A DNA stretch of 64,000 bases from the NCBI GenBank assembly GCA_000934455.1, contig KN886507.1, forward strand, positions 43,805 to 107,804, given 5' to 3'. The notes beneath the pieces are model-generated. The model did no database searches. It was not told where the DNA came from and saw only the letters and a list, made by a program, of their open reading frames with translations. This DNA is from Apostichopus parvimensis. Taxonomy: Eukaryota > Echinodermata > Holothuroidea > Aspidochirotida > Stichopodidae. Positions 57,801-64,000 of the stretch are shown here, piece after piece (within the stretch, counting starts at the first letter, position 1; each line of letters opens with the position of its first letter). Position numbers and translations under genes: made by a program.

Positions 57801-60800
57801 AGCAAAGGTAATGATGGTATTACCAACTGTTTTATCTAGACAGAAACCTGGGTGTTTGATGAAATATCTGTGAATTGATCTTAATGAAATAAAGGTGAAT
57901 AGATCTAAGCAGAAAGCAAAGGTAATGATGGTATTACCAACCATTTTATCTAGACAGAAAACCTGGGTGTTTGATGAAATATCTGTGGATTGATCTTAAT
58001 GAAATATAGGTGAATAGATCTAAGCAGAAAGCAAAGGTAATGATGGTATTACCAACCGTTTTATCTAGACAGAAAACCTGGGTGTTTGATGAAATATCTG
58101 TGAATTGATCTTAATGAAATATAGGTGAATAGATCTAAGCAGAAAGCAAAGGTAATGATGGTATTACCAACCATTCTATCTAGACAGAAAACCTGGGTGT
58201 TTGATGTTATATCTGTGAATAGATCTAAGCAGAATGAAGAGGTTATGATGGTATTGCCAACCATTCTATCTAGACAGGAAACCAGATCAGAAATTTAATA
58301 AATGTGAACCAAGCCAGTAATAAAGTAATTGGAAACATGTTTGAAGAAATGGCAAATACTTTAGGCAATCTTAAAAGATTAATAAATACAAATTTGCGAC
58401 TATGCGCAATGATTAAACATTGCTAGGACTAAATGTTGCACTGCACAACAATCGTATAACTAACAAGTTAACGCATGAATCTAACCACAGCAGGTGCTTG
58501 CCGATTTTTAACACAGCACAGTGCTAGTGAAGCATTGTGAGAACCTGTACCATTGCGATATTTGCTGACAAACTGCTTTAGTATTGTATTTGATAGGTTA
58601 GGCTATTTTTCCAAAGCAGATTATGATGCTTGTAGTCGAGTAATCGCAAGTTAGGTTTTGAGCGTGATAAATCAAACTTCCAAAGTGTAATTGCGACTAG
58701 TGGTGATTAATCGATTACAACTATCAGCACTAGTACTGAACAGTGAAATTTTTGTTGGTATAACTTTCACAGCAAATTAAACCGGTTTTGGGTAAAATGG
58801 GTTAGCATGCTAAAGTAGTCACAGCATCTTAAGCTTGTTCACTGGCAGCGTTTAAAGTTCCAAAATTTCCAGATATATTTGGGAAGGTGGTGTCATACAT
58901 CGAGTGTCTCAGTATTCCAAGGTTGAATTTTTTTTGGGAGGGGGGGTGGGGGAGAGGGGCGGGGGAGGCGCAAGTTTGTAATTAAAGAAGTGTACAAGCT
59001 TCATATTTGCTGACCATATTGATTATTTCTAGTTTATTCAGGACACATTCTGATTTTCTCTAACGTGGACCGTAACACAAACTGTAACCTGTATGTTTGT
59101 CACATAGGAGAAAGTGAAAGCATTGTTGGATCATGAGGAGGAGGAGAGGCAGAAAGAGGAAGAAGCCTCGAGGAGAGAATTCGAGCTCACCGTGCGGAGG
59201 AGGAAAGTACAAGCCGAGGAGAGACGGAAGTTAGCTGATGAACTGAGAGAGAAAGAAGAGAGTAAGAATTCAGAATTATCAGCACTCTCTGATCTATAAG
59301 GAATATATAGAATAAATAGAGTTCAGATTTGTTTACACTCTCTGTTCTATAAAAAATAGATAGAATATATAGAGTTCAGATTTGTCTACACTCTCTGATC
59401 TATAACGAATATATAGAGTTCAGATTGTCTACACTCTCTGATCTATAACGAATATAGAGAATATACAGAGTTCAAATTTGTCTACACTCTCTGATATATA
59501 AGATATCGGTCATTCTGTGGTTTCCTTTCACTCTTGTCAGCCATCAAAAAGAGGGGAATAGCTGGTGGTTGGAGGTGATAGGAAAGGATGGAAAGAGAAA
59601 AATGGGCAAAGAGAAAAATGGGCAAAGAGACTGTGTTCCTTTGCTTCAACATAATCATTGCCAATTGTTGATAATGAGAGAGTATGGGAGGGTTGGGATT
59701 GAGGGAAAGGGGTGGACACTACCAGAAAGGGGGACGGATACTCTTTGAGGAGGAAAATAAAGATGGGAGGTATGGTTTATCTTTGGTGGCACACTACCAG
59801 AAAGGGGGACATATACTCTTTGAGGAGTGAAAATAAAAATGGGAGGTATGGTTTGGTCTTTGGTTCCAGCCGTGAGTTGTTACCCTTTCTGCCTGATCCA
59901 TTATAGGACCTAGTAAGGGACCCAGTAAGGGACCCAGTATAGGACCCAGTAAGGGACCCAGTAAGGTACCCAGTAAGGGACCTAGTAAGGGACCCAGTAT
60001 AGGACCCAGTAAGTCTCTAAAGATTCATCAAGTTTTGCTTGGTACAGGTTGAATTTGCAAACAAATTGTCAGTGATATTCTTTTGGCGAATCAGAAGATC
60101 TTCTTTGTCTGTTCTAGGAAAGAAATTGAGGTCTCTAAAACGTCATGAAAGAATCGTCGACCGCAGGAATCCTTCAGCCAAGCAAAAGAAGAGAATGTTG
60201 TATGAAGGTCTTAAGAAAGGTAAAAATCTTTCCATCGATAGTATTATCGATTCATTTATCTTTTTTTAAGACGGGCGGTGAAATTACATCTTTACAGTGA
60301 CAGGACGATGTGAAATCCAATGTCGTACAAAGAAACATTTAGTGACCGAAAACACAGGCAAGGAAACAGTGGAGGGAAGTTTCTTGTTTGTTGTCTCATA
60401 AAGTTGGACTGACTCTACTTTTTTAAGCATTCAAGAATGGCGTAGAAATTTCCAAACCCAATTGGAGGTTTGATGAAAAAAAAATGGAATAGCGTAATTT
60501 AATGAACATCTTTTGCTTGTGAAAGTATCAAATTTCTTGCTACCGATCTATCTATGTAAGTGATCCTTGGGATAGAATGTTTGTCTTAAATGACGGTGGA
60601 TGCTTTTGACATCAGTCCAGGCTGTGTTTTGCTATCAACATTCACTAATGCTAATGTTCACATTCAATAATGCTAATGAACAGCTTGTTGCATCATCTGG
60701 ACAAGCAGAAAAAACTGCCTCTGTGACATTTGTCTGGAAGGTTGCACTACACATTTGATTGGACTTTTTCTTGGGATAGTGTAAACATTTTGATATGTTA

Positions 60801-63773
60801 ATTAAGAAATGACCCAGGACTGCCTGAGCTTTGAAATACAGTTTACTAAATCCTCTAACTGGCGTTACTTGTTTCATCGATTCCCTTTCGCCAGTGCTAG
60901 ATGCTGTTAAGAAGCACCCCGATGCGTGGCCATTTGTTGACCCCGTCCAGGAATCTTTTGCTCCAGCTTATTATGACATCATTCAGAGTCCTATGGACAT
61001 TAGCACAGTGGAGGTCAAAGTTCAAGAAGAGATGTACAGGTCAAAGGCCAAGGTAGGGATGTATCCATGGAAAGTGTCCTATGCCCTTCCCCCCTCCCGC
61101 TGCTTCCCTCCTCCCAATCTCATCTCATCTCCTCCCAAACTCCACCTCCTCAACTACAAATTAATAACTAGGTAACAATAGTATAGCAAGTAGTATAGTG
61201 TAGCAATAGTATAGCATTAGTATAGTATAGTATAGCAACAATAGTATGTCAAGGTATAGCTGGGCTGGGTAGCCCTTTTTAGATGAGCAAAGGGCTTGTA
61301 ACCCTGAGGTAATGGGTTTGAACTCTGCTCTAGCCAAAAACTTTCTTTTTGCTCTTTTACAAGTTCAAGAAAAAGTTTGTTAAATTTCTGTGAATCTTCC
61401 GGAACCCTCCGACTAGTTAAGTGTGTCTTTCTACCATCATGGCTTTCGTGTTGTCTTTTGTTTTTCAGTTTGAGGTAGACATGGAGTTGATTTTCAGTAA
61501 CTGTGTAGAATACAACGGACCTGAGAGTGGTAAGCGACATTCTTTGTTTCGAGAGAAAGGTGCTTCATGTAACCAAAACTTTATATATATTTCATCAAAC
61601 GTGTTGAACGATGCTCGTGGAAATCACAAAAACTATTTATAACATATCTACCTGTCTGTATGAATCAACTCATATACAATTTTGTTGAAAATGTAATATA
61701 AAATCTATGACTACCTCTTATCAATTCTAGAATGAGATTGAAATAATCCTGTTTTGAAATTACTCCTCTACAGAATACACGATGATGGGTGCCAACGTAG
61801 CCTCCTGCTTCCAGGAGGCCCTGGACCAACATTTCCCTCCCGGTTGCATCAGCGATGGGGAATTATCGGATATTGCGTCCGACCAGGACTCTGCCTACTG
61901 CCTCTCGTATCCAAGGGAACTCCGGCGGAGGAGCAAGGCGCTCAATTACACCGAGATGGAGTCGACCTCGGACAGTAACGACACCGGTAGAGACGAAGAC
62001 GACGACGAACAACGGTCGGAGGAGAGAGCAGAAGAAACCAGAGTGTACCCCTCGTATCACGAAGAGAAACGGAGGTCGGGCGACGTGGAAGTTCAAGAGA
62101 AATTTACCAGCGAAGGTCTTCAGTCTAATTCAACTAACCGGGATCACGATTCTGTCGAGGAGGAAAATTCGAGGAGGGAGAGGAACGAGTCGCCAGGCGA
62201 TGCGGGCAAGAAGGAGGATGGTGGCGTGGCGGTTCCAAATAGCCCCAAGAAATCAAAGATTGTATTGCCAACCAAGAAGGAAGAAGAAGAGCCGTCTGAG
62301 AAACTTTATTTCACGAAGGAAGCGACAGTTTCAGAAAAGAAAGAGAAAGTGAGAGAACCTTCAGCGAAGAAAAAATCTCCAAATAGACCGAGGAAGACAA
62401 AAGTGACAAGTGAGAAGGAAAGTGTTAGTAATCGGAAGCATTCGACGACGGAGAACATTAGTAAGAGGAAATCGGAAAAGGAGGATGTTTCTTCCAGCTA
62501 TGTCGATGACCAGACGAGTAACAGTCATCTAACTTCTCTGCAGAGACTAGAAGCGATCACAGACCGTCTAGGAATGTCTTTAGACGAGGACGACAGGAAA
62601 GATTTCATCGTCAGAGGCGATAACTCCATCTCGAGCAAGTCAGAGGAGAGCCCCGAGGCTATAAGTGCTTCCCCTCCTCAGCCTGTGACGATTGCAAAAG
62701 TGGCTGCCAAGGTCAAAGAGGACTTGACCTTAAGCGGTGGCCACGGCAAGAGTCTGAATAAAGAGATCGAACACGTCCCCGTTTCTTCAACGCGCGATAC
62801 TCAGCCACTCGTAAAGATCAAGTCAGAGACGGCACCGACGTTCAGTCCCTGCTCCGTCTCTCATAGCAAACCCTCTAAAAACACTCTTCCAGAAGTGGCC
62901 TCGCCGTTGGTGGTGCCCTCAAATCTGTCTACGGTTTACAACGCCGTCAATCCATTGGACCCTACCTCTACACCCTCTGCAAAACCGTCTTCAGATAGCT
63001 ACGTTAGCTCCGTTAAAGTGGCCACCGGCCACCATCACCCGATGGTGGCAACCGCCACTGCAGATACGTACTTTTCTAATGTCGCCTCCAAGTCAAGCCC
63101 GGCAGGTTCCCCAAAGGTCGGCGAAGGGGACGCTCCCCGATTGCTGACCGGTTTCAGACCAGGAAAGTCGAGTCATTTTAGTGCATTCCATTCTGTCGGT
63201 AAAGACAGACCGAGGATAGAGGGTTCTGTAGATATCAAACAAAGTTCGTTTCCTGGACAATTGATGCAACAAAGTCCATCACAAATAGGAAATTTAAGTC
63301 AGCATGGTGCCAAAGGGCTGTCGTACAGTACTTTCGTACCCTCTGGATCGCCAGGTTTTAATCCCCAGCAGGCTACCAGTTCCAAACTGAATGACCCTAG
63401 TTCCCCCTTCCAGTCCTCGAAGCCCTTCCCCAGCCAACCCACAATCGTGCGTCCGGTCTCGAGGTATCCCGCCCAGGCGGCCCAGTCTCTACGACAGAAC
63501 CAGTATTTACTCCACCAGTCTGGTGCAATATCAAATCAGGCACCCGCCACCATGGGTCCACAGCTAAACATCCTACAGATAGCCTCTGCCCCGTCGCTGA
63601 CCTTAAATATTCAGCCGAACGGTCTCCTGAACAGCCAATCAGTGGTCAATGTGGCGGCAGGCAGGCAGACAGTCCCCGGGATGTACGGACAGGGGATGAA
63701 CCCTGTCGTCAATAACCACCACATGGTGCAGCACAACCTTCAACAGAAACCTACATTAGTCGTGCAATACCAG
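45682..63773 (+). CDS. CECR2: CECR2 chromatin-remodelling subunit, 13 exons, 3' end beyond window
   Basis: CECR2 is the non-catalytic partner of ISWI ATPases in the CERF complex and works in the nucleus. The 13 exons join in phase to 4059 nt, at least 1353 residues, with no stop before the window edge. The N-terminus (about residues 15-110) has [20 protein letters not shown] and LPDFEIEELEEAL, then [17 protein letters not shown] and [16 protein letters not shown], which track human CECR2 closely (DDT/WHIM-like). Next come a Lys/Arg/Asp/Ser-rich linker (about 190-450), [14 protein letters not shown] (WHIM-like), and a Glu/Arg coiled coil (529-580). The bromodomain (about 600-710) has [17 protein letters not shown] and the acetyl-lysine Asn in [10 protein letters not shown] long Ser/Pro/Gln-rich tail ends the known part. 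The start is the first ATG in frame, with A at -3. Confidence 0.95.
45820..47364. other. CECR2 intron 1
   Basis: AGGCCTA-rich stretch around 46165-46235. A C-rich tract (47263-47280) precedes the acceptor. No repeat family is recognised. Confidence 0.5.
47365..47471 (+). CDS. CECR2: CECR2 exon 2
   Basis: Encodes [20 protein letters not shown] and [16 protein letters not shown], continuing the human ELEAAL...DLIACLLQGCYQRRDI region. Acceptor AATCCAG, donor GTATGC, exit phase 2. The flanking intron is very T/A-rich. Confidence 0.93.
47472..48307. other. CECR2 intron 2
   Basis: Starts with an extreme TTTA-rich tract. A G-rich tract lies at about 47820-47855. No repeat family is recognised. Confidence 0.5.
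48308..48491 (+). CDS. CECR2: CECR2 exon 3
   Basis: Encodes [20 protein letters not shown] through [21 protein letters not shown]. The second half is highly conserved with human [17 protein letters not shown]. Acceptor CTTTTAG, donor GTACAG, exit phase 0. Its last 60 bases seed the tandem array that follows. Confidence 0.95.
48432..48690 (+). repeat. tandem duplication of CECR2 exon 3 end plus 5' splice site
   Basis: The exon end (atcctgtacactctctgcga ... atcttgaag) with its GTACAG donor is repeated at about 48517-48573 (donor GTATAG) and 48593-48650 (donor GTACAG), with a fourth stub at 48670-48690. The unit is about 78-82 bp. The copies stay about 90 percent alike, so the event is recent. 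Use of a downstream donor would add an in-frame TAG. Confidence 0.93.
48691..49115. other. CECR2 intron 3, remainder
   Basis: Degenerate 'ttgac(t/a)aa...ctac' segments around 48865-49035 recur loosely with a spacing of about 50 bases. No gene. Confidence 0.4.
49116..49273 (+). CDS. CECR2: CECR2 exon 4
   Basis: Encodes [20 protein letters not shown] then [13 protein letters not shown], matching human [28 protein letters not shown]. It ends in a Lys/Arg run (KKRKKKKK). Acceptor TTTGAAAG, donor GTCAGG, exit phase 2. Confidence 0.95.
49274..51814. other. CECR2 intron 4, 5' part
   Basis: A diverged direct repeat of about 130 bp lies at 51087-51217 and 51336-51473, sharing 'tgacccgtaatttatggaatga', 'ttctggcagtg' and 'aggc(a/g)aaaaa'. 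C-rich tracts lie at 49376-49393 and 50599-50626. No gene. Confidence 0.5.
51854..51889 (+). CDS. CECR2: candidate CECR2 cassette exon (phase 2-2)
   Basis: A GTAAGC donor at 51890 and acceptors at 51852-51853 or 51813-51814 define a 36- or 75-base exon. Both lengths are multiples of three and both keep the phase-2 link between exons 4 and 5. The shared part encodes [11 protein letters not shown], and joined to exon 5 it reads ...[18 protein letters not shown], which fits the acidic/basic linker. Skipping it also leaves the frame intact (…[12 protein letters not shown]). No homologous human residues are recognised, so it may be an alternative exon or chance. Confidence 0.45.
51890..54404. other. 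CECR2 intron 4, 3' part
   Basis: Contains CA/GT-rich microsatellite pieces (51900-51960, 52240-52260) and a G-run (52515-52529). No gene is recognised. Confidence 0.45.
54405..54539 (+). CDS. CECR2: CECR2 exon 5 (basic linker)
   Basis: Enters and leaves in phase 2. It encodes [20 protein letters not shown] then a Lys-rich [13 protein letters not shown], a basic, AT-hook-like or nuclear-localisation type stretch, where human CECR2 has GKRRGRPPKRKK. Acceptor TTTTGCAG, donor GTAAAT. Confidence 0.85.
54540..55193. other. CECR2 intron 5 with strong G-rich tract
   Basis: Between 54617 and 54690 the plus strand is almost entirely G with T spacers (GGGGGGG, GGTGGAGGGGGG, GGGTGGGTGGGGGGGG). This would be a strong G-quadruplex former in the transcript. 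Nothing else is recognised. Confidence 0.7.
55194..55827 (+). CDS. CECR2: CECR2 exon 6 (charged low-complexity linker)
   Basis: 634 bases, phase 2 in, phase 0 out. It opens with [15 protein letters not shown], runs through Lys/Arg/Gly/Ser-rich sequence ([32 protein letters not shown]), and closes with a Ser/Glu run before EEPEIAKWQ. It is predicted disordered, with several nuclear-localisation-like KKRK clusters. The final WQ leads into the conserved CQTEEDW block of exon 7. GC content is clearly higher than the introns around it. Confidence 0.92.
55828..56350. other. CECR2 intron 6, 5' part
   Basis: No repeat or gene is recognised. A C-rich tract lies near 56304-56326. Confidence 0.45.
56351..56608 (+). 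repeat. tandem duplication across the CECR2 intron 6/exon 7 acceptor
   Basis: Two adjacent copies (56351-56477 and 56480-56608), about 93 percent alike, contain the end of the intron, the acceptor CGGACAG and the first ten exon codons ([10 protein letters not shown]). Copy 2 leads into the full exon. Copy 1 is a pseudo-exon start. Reading on from copy 1 gives a stop (TAA) after about 20 codons. Confidence 0.95.
56579..56716 (+). CDS. CECR2: CECR2 exon 7 (WHIM-like CQTEEDW block)
   Basis: 46 codons, [16 protein letters not shown] to [10 protein letters not shown], phase 0-0. Human CECR2 has LLCQTEEEWRQVTESF and LSEDFLPEI at this place, and the exon carries LAENFLPAI. Acceptor GCGGACAG (the second of two identical ones), donor GTCAGT. 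Confidence 0.95.
56717..57509. other. CECR2 intron 7
   Basis: The words TTGTGCGAAGAT/TTTGTGCGAA recur four times at 56931-57020. Nothing else is recognised. Confidence 0.5.
57510..57599 (+). CDS. CECR2: CECR2 exon 8
   Basis: 30 codons, [20 protein letters not shown] to KKSKQEEE, phase 0-0. Charged, helical, preceding the coiled coil. Acceptor ATTTCAG, donor GTAAGA. Its last 25 bases plus donor head the tandem array downstream. Confidence 0.88.
57575..58280 (+). repeat. tandem array of CECR2 exon 8 end plus 5' splice site
   Basis: Six further copies of a segment starting AGATCTAAGCAGAAAGCAAA and followed by GGTAATGATGGTATTA begin at about 57672, 57787, 57901, 58015, 58131 and 58221. They correspond to exon sequence AAATCTAAGCAGGAAGAAGA followed by the donor. 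Spacing is about 92, 115, 114, 114, 116 and 90 bp. Each of the first five copies retains an AG|GTAATG donor-like site. The last is altered to GTTATG. Confidence 0.93.
58281..59107. other. CECR2 intron 8, remainder
   Basis: A G-rich tract with many GGGG blocks at 58929-58968. No gene or repeat family. Confidence 0.55.
59108..59261 (+). CDS. CECR2: CECR2 exon 9 (coiled coil)
   Basis: Encodes [20 protein letters not shown] then [20 protein letters not shown] and ADELREKEE, a long Glu/Arg/Lys helix matching the human EKQKRKEEEEERQILLAVQK coiled coil. Acceptor CACATAG, donor GTAAGA, exit phase 1. Confidence 0.93.
59262..59510 (+). repeat. tandem array starting at the exon 9 donor
   Basis: Four or five imperfect units of about 45-75 bp share AGAGTTCAGATTTGTCTACA, CTCTCTGATCTATAA and CGAATATATAG. 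The first unit begins at the splice donor itself (AGAGTAAGAATTCAG). The donor is not preserved in later units. Confidence 0.85.
59511..59903. other. CECR2 intron 9, middle
   Basis: Two copies of a segment (cactaccagaaagggggaca ... gaggtatggttt) lie at 59717-59780 and 59791-59854, about 74 bp apart. No gene. Confidence 0.6.
59904..60013 (+). repeat. 12-bp tandem repeat with donor-like CAGTAAGG
   Basis: Nine units of GGGACCCAGTAA (with AGG/CAGTAT variants). Each CCAGTAAG contains a 5' splice-site-like GTAAG. The last copy reads CCCAGTAAGTCT. It ends about 100 bases before the acceptor of exon 10. Confidence 0.9.
60118..60219 (+). CDS. CECR2: CECR2 exon 10
   Basis: Phase 1 in and out. Encodes [20 protein letters not shown] then [13 protein letters not shown], a basic segment leading into the first helix of the bromodomain, which is completed in exon 11. 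Acceptor GTTCTAG, donor GTAAAA. The human protein has a longer linker at this place. Confidence 0.88.
60220..60894. other. CECR2 intron 10
   Basis: Nothing recognised apart from a short duplicated 'aatgctaatg' segment near 60646-60680. Confidence 0.5.
60895..61052 (+). CDS. CECR2: CECR2 exon 11 (bromodomain, ZA loop)
   Basis: Encodes [20 protein letters not shown], then [18 protein letters not shown] and [15 protein letters not shown]. The WPF shelf, the ZA-loop YYDII tyrosines and the PMD turn are all present and align with human VLDVVKAHKDSWPFLEPV. Donor GTAGGG, exit phase 0. Confidence 0.97.
61053..61468. other. CECR2 intron 11
   Basis: Contains ATAGTATAGCA repeats (about 61178-61250) followed by a tRNA-like element at 61263-61335. 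Confidence 0.5.
61263..61335 (+). mobile_element. tRNA-like SINE head or tRNA pseudogene
   Basis: 73 bases with a possible acceptor stem (GGCT...AGCC), a box A-like TGGGTAGCCC region and box B-like GGTTTGAACTC. The anticodon arm is not convincing and no 3' body shared with the other SINEs in the window is seen. Probably a decayed SINE head. Confidence 0.4.
61469..61529 (+). CDS. CECR2: CECR2 exon 12 (bromodomain, helix B to BC loop)
   Basis: 20 codons plus one base: [20 protein letters not shown]. It includes the conserved Asn in the YN pair that hydrogen-bonds acetyl-lysine. Acceptor TTTTTCAG, donor GTAAGC, exit phase 1. Confidence 0.96.
61530..61773. other. CECR2 intron 12
   Basis: Short AT-rich intron, nothing recognised. 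Confidence 0.6.
61774..63773 (+). CDS. CECR2: CECR2 exon 13 (end of bromodomain and long tail)
   Basis: A 2000-base exon, phase 1 in, phase 0 out at a consensus GTAAGT. It starts [20 protein letters not shown], completing helix C of the bromodomain (human [22 protein letters not shown]). Then come a Glu/Arg/Ser/Lys-rich disordered region (to about residue 960) and a Ser/Pro/Gln/Asn-rich region ([56 protein letters not shown]). The tail has no folded domain I recognise, like the tail of vertebrate CECR2. Remaining exons lie beyond the window. Confidence 0.94.
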
Positions 63774-64000
63774 GTAAGTCTGCACCATTCAGATTAATGA
63801 CCCTTGAACCAGGGGCAAATGTTTAACGGTGTTTCTCTGGTCGTCCGAACCGCAAATTCGGTCGACCCGAAATGTGAGGCAAAATTATAGAAAGATAGTT
63901 AAATATGTACATAATAGGAGGGATGTGTGTGTAGGTTTGGTGAATAGAACACCAATATGTACACTGTAGGAGAGATGTGTAGGTTTGGTGAATAGAACAC
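63774..64000. other. CECR2 intron 13, 5' part
   Basis: Two repeats of 'gatgtgt(gt)gtaggtttggtgaatagaacac' (in parts) at about 63922-63952 and 63974-64000 mark the start of a tandem repeat cut by the window edge. Confidence 0.6.

Noticed and set aside
61782-62352. Antisense and alternate-frame open frames inside CECR2 exon 13
   Set aside because: They are shadows of a GC-richer coding exon; the annotated frame carries the bromodomain continuation and is open for 2 kb.
1-64000. CRISPR arrays, operons or bacterial-type signals
   Set aside because: The sequence is clearly intron-containing animal DNA. The tandem arrays lack the spacer-repeat pattern of CRISPR.

Overview
The window reads as nuclear DNA of a marine invertebrate deuterostome, most likely an echinoderm. 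It is AT-rich and gene-sparse, with long introns and many short transposon relics. The two genes with full support have the exon structure and protein sequence of animal chromatin and nuclear-receptor genes. The species cannot be fixed from the sequence. Two assembly gaps (8729-9393 and 42868-43675) are runs of N.

Left third (1-22.1 kb): no confidently identified gene. It holds a tRNA-derived SINE (1851-2092), a short hAT-like element (6305-6649), a 2.26-kb Tc1/mariner-type terminal-inverted-repeat element with TA flanks (7441-9700), one orphan exon-like open stretch with good splice signals (10934-11110), a TIR element (11927-12392), a TTAA-flanked MITE (15008-15376), the 3' end of a CR1/Jockey-type LINE (16475-16740, minus) and a 24-bp minisatellite (18425-18945).

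Middle (22.1-35.2 kb): eight coding exons on the plus strand join in phase to a 529-residue nuclear receptor of subfamily NR1, closest in motif to the Rev-erb/E75/E78 groups. It has a two-zinc-finger DNA-binding domain, a ligand-binding domain and an intact AF-2 core. Its introns carry three copies of one SINE-like family, another tRNA-SINE, hAT-like MITEs and a TTAA MITE. They also carry a 3'-truncated Penelope-like insertion with a hammerhead-like motif, framed by a 19-bp direct repeat.

35.2-45.7 kb is intergenic, with another TTAA MITE, an AT-rich palindromic minisatellite and the second N gap.

Right third (45.7 kb to the end): the chromatin-remodelling subunit CECR2, plus strand. Thirteen exons, plus one candidate cassette exon, join in phase to at least 1353 residues. 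They encode the N-terminal DDT-like module, a charged low-complexity linker, a WHIM-like segment, a coiled coil, a bromodomain and a long Ser/Pro/Gln-rich tail. The gene runs off the right edge.

The most unusual signal is recurrent tandem duplication across exon-intron junctions. In the receptor, the first-zinc-finger exon end plus its 5' splice site is repeated about six times. In CECR2, exon 3 and exon 8 ends with their donors are repeated, and the start of exon 7 with its acceptor is duplicated. The array behind exon 9 starts at the donor. The intronic copies are decayed decoy splice sites next to the real ones.
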